Shown here: piece by piece, positions 1 to 5,627 of the stretch
How positions within the stretch are numbered: position 1 is the first letter of the stretch
Layout of the letters: every line of letters starts with the position of its first letter
From: JBCBKZ01 sp039026975
GTDB taxonomy: Bacteria; Bacteroidota; Bacteroidia; J057
Assembly (NCBI GenBank): GCA_039026975.1
Contig: JBCCLI010000165.1
Coordinates: 1-12,979, forward strand
Reading direction: 5' to 3'
Length of the DNA: 12,979 bases
Made by a program: the position numbers and the translations under genes
Notes under the pieces: model-generated
Databases searched by the model: none
The model's input: the letters and a program-made list of their open reading frames with translations, nothing else
What the model was told of the DNA's origin: nothing

Positions 1-867
1 AGTTGGATAGATCCTGGGAAGGACATTCTCCAGGAGGAGCATTACTACCCCTTTGGACTGAGTATGGCCCCTCTCAGCTTCCAGCAGGGAACCCCTAACC
101 GCTACCGCTACAATGGTAAGGAGCTACACACGGAACTGGGATGGTATGACTATGGCTTTAGATGGTACGATCCTGCTGTAGCGAGGTTTGTGTCTGTTGA
201 TCCGCTGGCAGAGGACTTTGTTTATCTTACTACTTATCAGTATGCTAGTAATAGTCCAATCGTCAACATCGATTTGGATGGACTAGAAGGAATTAGGTTT
301 GATGTTACTCACCAAGATCCTGGCTTAAGAACCGCAAGTGCTCAGGAGAAAGCTCAGTTCAGAGAAAGGACAGGTAAGGCAGGAGCCGCAGCTCTCTTTG
401 TTGGCTCGCTGTTTATTCCTGGCCCAGAAGATGTAGTTATTGCAGTAGCGGTAACAACGAAGGTGGCAGGGGCTTTAGCAAGAGGAACCGGAGCTTTAGC
501 GAAAAATGGTAAGAAGTTATTCAATAAAGTTAAGAGCCTTTTCAAGAAAAATGATGTTGTAACTGATAATCTTGATAACTCTTTGAAGGAAGTGAAAAAT
601 CCCTTTAAAGATCAATCGTTGGACGAACTCCAAAAGTCTGAGAACTCATTCCAATCTCTTGTAAAGGAACACGAGAAAAAATTAGAAGACTTTAAGCAAG
701 ACCCTGATAAGTTTGATAACAAAGGTAAATTGAAAGATGCGACTCCTGAGATCCGAGAAAAAATTATCAACGGGAGGATCAAAAAGCTAGAAAAAGACAT
801 TCAAAAGCAGAAGAATGAACTTAAGAAAGTACAGGAAGAAATAAATAATAGAGCCTCAGATAATTGA
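1..867 (+). CDS. RHS polymorphic toxin, C-terminal part (5' end outside window)
   Basis: The reading frame is open from base 1, so this is the end of a longer RHS/YD-repeat protein. Numbering from the first codon, residues 14-22 (HYYPFGLSM), 33-41 (NRYRYNGKE), 48-71 (WYDYGFRWYDP, then RFVSVDPLAE) and 89-94 (NIDLDG) are the RHS repeat-associated core that closes the RHS shell. Everything after the core is the variable effector region. It has a hydrophobic, Ala/Gly-rich stretch at about residues 126-165 with LFIPGPEDVV, a segment often found between RHS core and toxin, and then a charged helical tail at about 208-284 (LVKEHEKKLEDF, DPDKFDNKGKLK, REKIINGRIKKLEKDI). I recall similar tails on many RHS proteins, possibly those named polymorphic toxin type 28, but I cannot confirm the family or its activity. 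The tail is lysine-rich and coiled-coil-like. The adjacent small gene supports a toxin-immunity reading. The delivery route is not visible. Confidence 0.88.
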   Translation, partial: SWIDPGKDILQEEHYYPFGLSMAPLSFQQGTPNRYRYNGKELHTELGWYDYGFRWYDPAVARFVSVDPLAEDFVYLTTYQYASNSPIVNIDLDGLEGIRFDVTHQDPGLRTASAQEKAQFRERTGKAGAAALFVGSLFIPGPEDVVIAVAVTTKVAGALARGTGALAKNGKKLFNKVKSLFKKNDVVTDNLDNSLKEVKNPFKDQSLDELQKSENSFQSLVKEHEKKLEDFKQDPDKFDNKGKLKDATPEIREKIINGRIKKLEKDIQKQKNELKKVQEEINNRASDN

Positions 868-869
868 TT

Positions 870-1169
870 ATGGAAGAAGTATCTTTAGAAGAGCTAGATA
901 GATTTTTCGAAGCAGTTCTAACTAAGCTAAAAAAGGATTCTGTGTCTAATATTTCTATCGAAGAAGATTTTTATTGGCATTTTGCAGGGAATGACCGGAC
1001 TAACTTTAAAAGTCCAGTAGATCCAGTTGTTGGATCGTTGTTCGATGATGTAAGAAGTATAAAGGACAATGTCCTCCATAGGGAAGTTACAACCTATCTA
1101 GATTTTGATAGATTGGCATCAATACTTCTTTATTTGAGTGAAAAGTTAAATCCAGTGAATTCAAAATAA
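870..1169 (+). CDS. Probable immunity protein for the upstream RHS toxin
   Basis: This is a 99-residue, acidic, soluble protein without signal peptide or membrane segment. Its ATG lies two bases after the toxin stop codon, so translational coupling is likely. A TTG at 864 in the same frame would make it two residues longer and overlap the toxin gene, but the ATG is the simpler choice. Visible features are an N-terminal acidic helix (MEEVSLEELDRFFEAVL), a DFYWHF motif at about residues 32-37 and a C-terminal helix FDRLASILLYLSEKL. The combination of a D-x-YW motif with an LASIL-Y-EKL end is one I recall in small proteins encoded after RHS tails of this kind. Function is inferred from position, size and charge complementarity with the lysine-rich toxin tail: it should bind and neutralise the toxin in the producing cell's cytoplasm. 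Confidence 0.7.
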   Translation: MEEVSLEELDRFFEAVLTKLKKDSVSNISIEEDFYWHFAGNDRTNFKSPVDPVVGSLFDDVRSIKDNVLHREVTTYLDFDRLASILLYLSEKLNPVNSK

Positions 1170-1182
1170 TTCCCATCCACCT

Positions 1183-1280
1183 CGCCCGCAGTCGAATGTT
1201 TCGGCAGCGTAGAGCCGTGAGCTGCTCTAGGAAGGAAACACAGTCATAGCATATAAAGCCTGCAGTAAGGTGGGGCTTTT
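1183..1280 (+). repeat. Degenerate repeat, copy A, ending in a hairpin
   Basis: First of three related non-coding units after the immunity gene. The first 66 bases align with copy B (from 1351) without gaps, and about 80% are identical by eye. The best conserved core is CCGTGAGCTGCTC at about 1215-1227, followed by AGTCATA. The unit ends in a GC-rich hairpin and a short T run. No protein is encoded convincingly on either strand. Confidence 0.75.
1255..1280 (+). terminator. Imperfect intrinsic terminator in repeat copy A
   Basis: AAAGCC (1255-1260) pairs with GGCTTT (1274-1279) around a loop that includes GTAA, with further wobble pairs and one bulge, and is followed by only a short T run. 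It is a weaker version of the terminator in copy B. It would end the toxin-immunity transcript about 85 bases after the immunity stop codon. Confidence 0.5.
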
Positions 1281-1301
1281 AATCCTTCCCCTGCAACTAG
1301 T

Positions 1302-1345
1302 TTCCCACTAAAAGGGAAATACCCTGCCATCCTTATTAGTGGGAA
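1302..1345. repeat. Inverted repeat between repeat copies A and B
   Basis: TTCCCACTAA (1302-1311) is the exact reverse complement of TTAGTGGGAA (1336-1345), separated by 24 bases. A second, shorter pairing uses the same left arm: TTTCCC (1301-1306) with GGGAAA (1314-1319). The two hairpins exclude each other. No gene starts nearby that they would obviously control. Confidence 0.6.
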
Positions 1346-1350
1346 CTCTC

Positions 1351-1452
1351 CGCCCGCGGTCGAATGCCTCAACAGCGTAAGACCGTGAGCTGCTCAAGCA
1401 AGAAAACTCAGTCATAAGATATTAAGCCCTGCCGTAAGGCGGGGCTTTTTTT
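1351..1452 (+). repeat. Degenerate repeat, copy B, ending in a strong terminator
   Basis: Second copy of the unit, starting 168 bases after copy A. It shares CGCCCGC, GTCGAATG, CAGCGTA, CCGTGAGCTGCTC and CAGTCATA with copy A in the same order and spacing. It ends in the best hairpin of the array. Confidence 0.75.
1424..1452 (+). terminator. Strong intrinsic terminator in repeat copy B
   Basis: AAGCCCTGCC (1424-1433), loop GTAA, then GGCGGGGCTT (1438-1447) form a 10-bp stem with a single G-T wobble, followed by a run of seven T (1446-1452, partly in the stem). It points along the plus strand, so it would stop read-through from the toxin-immunity genes. On the minus strand there is no good U tract, so it does not look bidirectional. 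Confidence 0.8.
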
Positions 1453-1460
1453 AACCCTTC

Positions 1461-1525
1461 CGCCCTTAGGTAGAATGCCGCAATTGCGGAACACCATGAG
1501 CTGCTTTAGCAAGCAAACTGATAAC
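1461..1525 (+). repeat. Degenerate repeat, copy C, without terminator
   Basis: Third, most diverged copy, starting 110 bases after copy B. It keeps CGCCC, AGAATGCC, TGAGCTGCT, AGCAAG and AAACT in the order seen in copy B, with one gap needed to align them. The terminator hairpin is missing. It contains a perfect 12-bp palindrome, CCGCAATTGCGG (1478-1489), that the other copies lack. From here to 1594 nothing else is seen. Confidence 0.6.
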
Positions 1526-1594
1526 TCAAGTGTAGCCAAAAGACAGCAAAAGCTTTCCCCATTCACCCCTATAGAATCCCTTATAACGCACATT

Positions 1595-3151
1595 TTACTC
1601 CTCCCGTATTTCCCTCAGCATCTCCGCTAACCCTTTGTACAAAATGGGGGCAGTTTCAGGGCCTAAGGAATTGATTTCTCCATATGGGGCCTCTTCATAC
1701 TCATAAATGAAAGGGGCTTTTTGATCCCACTCACTTTTAGGAATGATATACCCTACCATATCATTGGACAAACCCACCGTGAACTTGTATGCGCCAGGCA
1801 TAAGCTCCCTAAGTGGGGGTCTTTCTACCGGAGAAATACCAAAGTCTGCTCCTTCAGGGGCTTCTACTCCTCCATTCACTATTTCTGGGTAGATTTCTCC
1901 CGGTTGGTGTAGAAAACTCATAGGCCCTAAGCGCCACACACATATCTCTGACCTAACCTTCATCCATCCCCATAGCCCTTTGTCTAGTACACCGATAGCA
2001 GCTCCTAGTCGAAAAAGGGGGTTCTGCAAAGGAAGAGAAATAGATTTAGCCCGAAGGTTAATTCCTCCTTTTTGAATCACCTCAGCTGAATCTAAGGCTT
2101 GAAGGGCTAGTAAGGCTAGCTGCTTACCCTGTTCTTCAGCTTTCTCAAAACTGGGAACTAGATAAGTAGTATCAGAGAAAATAGATTGGATAGGAAAAGA
2201 AGGGGAGGTAGTCATCAATCCACCTATAGACCCTGTTAGGTAAACGGCGGTTCCCCCTAAGCCTTCCCTGATTAAACTATCTTGATGAAACACTCCTTGT
2301 TCTAACGCTTCTCTCACATAATGAGGAAAGTCAGAGGTGATGTGTAGGTTCTCATTCCAAAGGGTTTCCGGATGATTAGACCATTCCACCAGTGTGCCGA
2401 GCGTAGCCTTAGTGGCTGTGTCCACTGCCTGGAGAACCATCAGCCCTGCATCCATCACGTAAGGAGGACGACTATCCTCCACCAAATGCGCCGCACCCGT
2501 CAGATCATGTGCAACTCTCAACTCTGCCACTCGTAATTTATCAACCGCTTCCACTACTGATCTGGCAGCTTGATTAATGAGGTAATCTATATAAGTAGAC
2601 TTCACCCCACTGCTATAGTCTCCGTTCCCCCACATACCTATTACATCTGGCCCTTCATGAGTATGGGTACTACTTACTATCACATAGTCTACCTCAGAAG
2701 TGTTCTTTACTGCTTTCCGTATACGAATGATGTCATCAGATCCAAGCCCTATGCAATCAAGGGAAACAATGGCCATCCTGAAGTTTCCATCATCTAGTAC
2801 CATTGTCCTGGCCCATAGCTCATCATGAATTCCCTGAGCAGGCCGTCTATTTTGAAATCCAGCTAACCATACGGCATCAAACTTCCCATTCCCATTATTG
2901 TCATCAAATGTGTCCCCCTCCTCAGGTATGTATCGAGCATCTTTATTGGCATCTTGCCAAGTATCAATTACTTGAGGCGTAATGGGTAAAGCTGCAAAGC
3001 CAGCATGGAGAATACTCTCACTTTGGGGGATAACAGTGAGATTTACCTCATATTCTGGATGTCTGTCTCTGAATTGCCACCACAGGAATGCCGAGAAACC
3101 TGTAATGATGAGACAGATAAATAGAAGAGATCGAATTAATACTTTCTTCAT
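1595..3151 (-). CDS. Membrane-anchored neutral/alkaline ceramidase-like amidase
   Basis: A 518-residue protein of the neutral/alkaline non-lysosomal ceramidase N-terminal-domain family: zinc-dependent amidases, some of which split ceramide into sphingosine and fatty acid. The chosen ATG begins MKKVLIRS; an in-frame start 11 codons upstream would put a charged segment before the hydrophobic helix. Residues 4-25 form a single membrane anchor or uncleaved signal, placing the enzyme outside the inner membrane. STHTHEGPD (161-169; His163, His165) and WSNHPETLW (257-265; His260) match the zinc-binding motifs of the family. YLTGSIGG (304-311) lies where the family has its GD-S nucleophile region. 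Residues 84-92 (DNNGNGKFD) form a calcium-binding-like loop, which I recall as usual in this environmental subfamily. There is no clear C-terminal beta domain, so the protein is shorter than classical secreted ceramidases and its true substrate is open. The two small genes upstream run in the same direction. Confidence 0.85.
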   Translation of the reverse strand: MKKVLIRSLLFICLIITGFSAFLWWQFRDRHPEYEVNLTVIPQSESILHAGFAALPITPQVIDTWQDANKDARYIPEEGDTFDDNNGNGKFDAVWLAGFQNRRPAQGIHDELWARTMVLDDGNFRMAIVSLDCIGLGSDDIIRIRKAVKNTSEVDYVIVSSTHTHEGPDVIGMWGNGDYSSGVKSTYIDYLINQAARSVVEAVDKLRVAELRVAHDLTGAAHLVEDSRPPYVMDAGLMVLQAVDTATKATLGTLVEWSNHPETLWNENLHITSDFPHYVREALEQGVFHQDSLIREGLGGTAVYLTGSIGGLMTTSPSFPIQSIFSDTTYLVPSFEKAEEQGKQLALLALQALDSAEVIQKGGINLRAKSISLPLQNPLFRLGAAIGVLDKGLWGWMKVRSEICVWRLGPMSFLHQPGEIYPEIVNGGVEAPEGADFGISPVERPPLRELMPGAYKFTVGLSNDMVGYIIPKSEWDQKAPFIYEYEEAPYGEINSLGPETAPILYKGLAEMLREIREE

Positions 3152-3266
3152 ATAGCTCTTTTCTAGTCTACATGAAGAAAGCATTAAATTTTTAAATCAC
3201 CGTAGTAAATACCATTAAAATATCTATGCTAATGTCAGAGAAACAGTTTAGGTGAGAATATACAAA

Positions 3267-3455
3267 TCAATTATCAGACTCCGATTGGGTTTGGGACTCC
3301 TGCTCTCTCTCATATTGGGAGAATAAATCGTATAATTTGTCGAAAAGTAATGCTCTAGGACCACCCTCTTTCTCGGATGTAGGCTCTTTAGGGGTGAGAT
3401 AAACCATGATAAGACCCAGCAGCATGATAAAAATTGAAAAAGCTGCTACAAACAT
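3267..3455 (-). CDS. Small single-pass membrane protein, unknown function
   Basis: A 62-residue protein I do not recognise. Residues 2-20 (VAAFSIFIMLLGLIMVYL) are one membrane helix at the very N-terminus. The rest is a polar tail with a Pro/Glu/Lys hinge (TPKEPTSEKEGG), a short amphipathic stretch (LLFDKLYDLFSQY) and an acidic, Ser/Gln-rich end. The start codon follows the stop codon of the 74-residue gene after one base, strong evidence for coupled translation and a shared role. The tail is probably cytoplasmic or periplasmic depending on insertion; the sequence alone does not decide it. The ceramidase-like gene follows 115 bp downstream on the same strand. Confidence 0.65.
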   Translation of the reverse strand: MFVAAFSIFIMLLGLIMVYLTPKEPTSEKEGGPRALLFDKLYDLFSQYEREQESQTQSESDN

Positions 3456-3456
3456 A

Positions 3457-3681
3457 TTACTTACTTATATTATGAATTTTGAAAAAGTTTAAGAAACCGA
3501 TGAAAGTTGGAGCCCATAAACCTATGAATAATGCTTCAGTAGTGTTGCCCTTTAAAAACATGTATTCTGCAACAAAAATAATTAAAAGAGTAGCTCCAAT
3601 ACCTATTATGTCGGAAGCTGATAATGACCTAAGGTAATCTAATAGTAAAGAGATTCTTCCCTTTTTTATTTTGGTGTTCAT
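3457..3681 (-). CDS. Small two-helix membrane protein, unknown function
   Basis: A 74-residue protein with a basic N-terminus (MNTKIKKGR), a short amphipathic segment (LLDYLRSLSASD) and two membrane helices at about residues 25-44 (IIGIGATLLIIFVAEYMFL) and 49-67 (TEALFIGLWAPTFIGFLNFF), ending in a short basic tail. I do not recognise a named family. It is first of the minus-strand series and is coupled to the 62-residue membrane protein by a one-base gap. The two could form a small membrane complex; that is inference. No clear Bacteroidota promoter (TAnnTTTG at -7) was found upstream. Confidence 0.65.
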   Translation of the reverse strand: MNTKIKKGRISLLLDYLRSLSASDIIGIGATLLIIFVAEYMFLKGNTTEALFIGLWAPTFIGFLNFFKIHNISK

Positions 3682-4120
3682 ATATTAATAAAAGCTTTAA
3701 TTGATGATGATAAAAAGGTTATATTTTCGAATAATTCTATACTTAAGTAAACCATATAAATGGAAAATGTTTAGAATAATTTTAAATTCTCCTGTAAGTA
3801 GTAGGGTGATTCTAGCTGTTAAATCCTACTCATTAGATACTAGCTAAGCATAGCTGTAAGCTGTTTAAGAGCGTGTATAAAGTATTGATTATCTAAAACT
3901 TAATAGCTGATACCTCTTCAAATAGGATGTGTAAAGGCTAGGTTTACATTTTTGAACTTTTGTAACATTGAGAATACCCTACTATCTGAAAACTTCTTAC
4001 TTGCAGATAAAGAATTATCCTTTTTATGCTCTTTAGGTAGGTACAACCTAATTCATTTACAGAAAATGCAGATGCCTATTATTCAAAGGTGTCATCTATA
4101 CCATATTTATATTACACAAG
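3682..4120. other. AT-rich intergenic region, no gene seen
   Basis: About 440 bases between divergent genes: the small membrane protein genes to the left and the cupin gene to the right. It must hold promoters for both directions, but I see no clear match to the Bacteroidota -33/-7 consensus. The sequence TAGCTG recurs several times between about 3812 and 3908, and a loose inverted repeat pairs AGTAGG with CCTACT near 3798-3830. One open frame (3952-4152, TTG start) has no recognisable content and runs into the cupin start, so it is not called. Confidence 0.5.
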
Positions 4121-4447
4121 ATGCCATTCACCCATTTATCAAAGCTCCCTGAAAAAGAAATTCTCCCCGGTTTTCTGGCTAAGATGATTCACACAGAGAA
4201 GTTGACACTCACGCATGTGAGTATAGAAGAAGGGGCTATTCTTCCCCTTCATAGCCATGAGCCTGAACAGATAACCATCCTGTTATCAGGTAAACTGGAG
4301 ATGACCCTTGATGGAGAAATTAAAGTGTTAGAAGCAGGAGATTTCGCTATTATCCCCTCAGGTGTAGCACATAGCGGAAAGGCCCTGACCTCTTGCATTG
4401 CAGTAGATATTTTCCATCCTGTGAGGGAGGATTTCAAAAAGATGTAA
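4121..4447 (+). CDS. Single-domain cupin protein
   Basis: A 108-residue cytoplasmic protein with one small cupin barrel. Cupin motif 1 is G-AILPL-HSHEPEQITILLSG (about residues 38-57): two metal-binding His in HSH, with Gln in the place where many cupins have the metal-binding Glu, a common variant. Motif 2 is GDFAIIPSGVAHS (about 72-84), with PSG and the third His. This fits a metal-binding cupin of the type found in sugar-isomerase-like, dioxygenase-like or sensor proteins, but a specific substrate cannot be read from the sequence. The ATG gives the full N-terminal lead-in strand seen in relatives; no Shine-Dalgarno sequence stands before it. The next gene is 61 bp downstream on the same strand, with an inverted repeat between them. 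Confidence 0.85.
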   Translation: MPFTHLSKLPEKEILPGFLAKMIHTEKLTLTHVSIEEGAILPLHSHEPEQITILLSGKLEMTLDGEIKVLEAGDFAIIPSGVAHSGKALTSCIAVDIFHPVREDFKKM

Positions 4448-4461
4448 TCACCCCAAAAAAG

Positions 4462-4496
4462 ATAGCAAATTACTATTATTTTTACTATTTTGCTAT
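4462..4496. repeat. AT-rich inverted repeat before the radical SAM gene
   Basis: ATAGCAAA (4462-4469) and TTTGCTAT (4489-4496) are exact 8-bp inverted arms, 19 bases apart, ending 12 bases before the radical SAM start codon. The loop repeats TACTATT/TACTATT. The position would suit an operator or a leader hairpin. As a terminator it would be poor, because the stem is weak and no T run follows. Confidence 0.35.
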
Positions 4497-4508
4497 TAAA
4501 ATTGGTAA

Positions 4509-5576
4509 ATGAGGCAAGCTAATGAAATTATAAAGGGAAGAGGCGCACAGCTAACTACAGATAACCGCTTCCTTGCGCAGAGATATGATAATAGTTCTTC
4601 AGAAGGATTAGATGAAGCTTGGGCGCCCGATCCTAAGACCATCATCTTTAAAGAAACTCCTAAAAAATTCATTAATAAAGTTCTTAGTCCTGATGTACCA
4701 GCGGACTATTCTGCTAATCCTTATCAAGGCTGTGAACACGGCTGTGTATACTGTTATGCGAGGAACACGCATCCCTATTGGGGATTGGGAGCTGGGCTTG
4801 ATTTCGAAAGGAAAGTCATTGTCAAAATGAACGCAGCTGATTTACTGGAGAAGGAAATCAACCACCCTTCCTATCAAGTTAGCCCTATCATGTTTTCTGG
4901 AAATACAGACTGTTACCAACCCGTAGAAAGGAAGCTGGAAATCACCCGAAAGTGCCTGGAAGTATTTCTCAAGTATAAACATCCCGTTAGCCTCATCACT
5001 AAAAGTTCCCTCATTACCCGAGACCTAGATATTTTGTCAGAATTGGCAAGATATAACCTGGTTCATGTGAATATTTCAGTTACTACCCTTGATGTTCACC
5101 TGAAAAATAAACTGGAACCCAGAACAGCCTCTCCTGGAAAACGAATAGAGACCATTGGCAAGTTGAGTGAAGCAGGGGTACCTGTTAGCGTGTTGGCTGC
5201 CCCTATGATTCCAGGCTTAAATTTTCATGAAGCAGATCAGATTGTGAAAGAAGCTGCCGAAGTAGGTGCTTTATCTGCTGGAAGTATCCTTATCAGGCTA
5301 AATGGAGATATAGAAAAAATCTTTTCGCATTGGGTAAAGCTTCATTTCCCTACTAGGGCGGAAAAAGTTCTACGCCAAATTAAAGAAATGCATGGAGGTA
5401 GCCTGCAAGACACCCAGTTCGGGAGAAGAATGAGAGGAACGGGCCCCATGGCACAGGCTATCCATGATATAGTAAAAATGGCTAAAAAGAAGTACATGGC
5501 AGGAAGAGAATTACCCCCTTATAACCTGGATGCTTTTAGAAAGAAATCTGATGCGCAGCTTAGTCTGTTTGGCTAA
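4509..5576 (+). CDS. PA0069 family radical SAM protein (SplB-like)
   Basis: A 355-residue cytoplasmic radical SAM enzyme of the PA0069 family, related to spore photoproduct lyase (SplB). CEHGCVYCYAR gives the 4Fe-4S cluster motif C-x3-C-x2-C at Cys75, Cys79 and Cys82. SGNTDCYQP (130-138) takes the place of the SAM-contacting GGE strand, as in SplB-like proteins, and HVNISVTTLD with LEPRTASPGKRIETI is the typical middle section of the family. Length is normal. The reaction is not established for this family; a link to DNA repair is suggested by the SplB relationship. The protein ends AQLSLFG, and QLSLF (350-354) matches the consensus by which bacterial proteins bind the DNA polymerase sliding clamp. 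The ATG is 61 bp after the cupin gene with no Shine-Dalgarno sequence; IKGRG near the N-terminus fits the usual start. Confidence 0.93.
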   Translation: MRQANEIIKGRGAQLTTDNRFLAQRYDNSSSEGLDEAWAPDPKTIIFKETPKKFINKVLSPDVPADYSANPYQGCEHGCVYCYARNTHPYWGLGAGLDFERKVIVKMNAADLLEKEINHPSYQVSPIMFSGNTDCYQPVERKLEITRKCLEVFLKYKHPVSLITKSSLITRDLDILSELARYNLVHVNISVTTLDVHLKNKLEPRTASPGKRIETIGKLSEAGVPVSVLAAPMIPGLNFHEADQIVKEAAEVGALSAGSILIRLNGDIEKIFSHWVKLHFPTRAEKVLRQIKEMHGGSLQDTQFGRRMRGTGPMAQAIHDIVKMAKKKYMAGRELPPYNLDAFRKKSDAQLSLFG

Positions 5577-5627
5577 TCTTTAGTAGCCACTTGTGTTCCC
5601 ATTCTCCTATAAGGAAAAGCCCTGAAC

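Noticed and set aside
1408..1593. 61-codon minus-strand frame across repeat copies B and C
   Set aside because: It is explained by the non-coding repeats and runs through the terminator hairpin.
3798..3832. AGTAGG/CCTACT inverted arms and repeated TAGCTG words upstream of the small membrane genes
   Set aside because: Arms are short and far apart, and spacing of the words is irregular; not distinguishable from chance.
3952..4152. 66-codon open frame before and into the cupin gene
   Set aside because: TTG start, no ribosome binding site, no recognisable domain, and it overlaps the start of a well-supported cupin gene in another frame.
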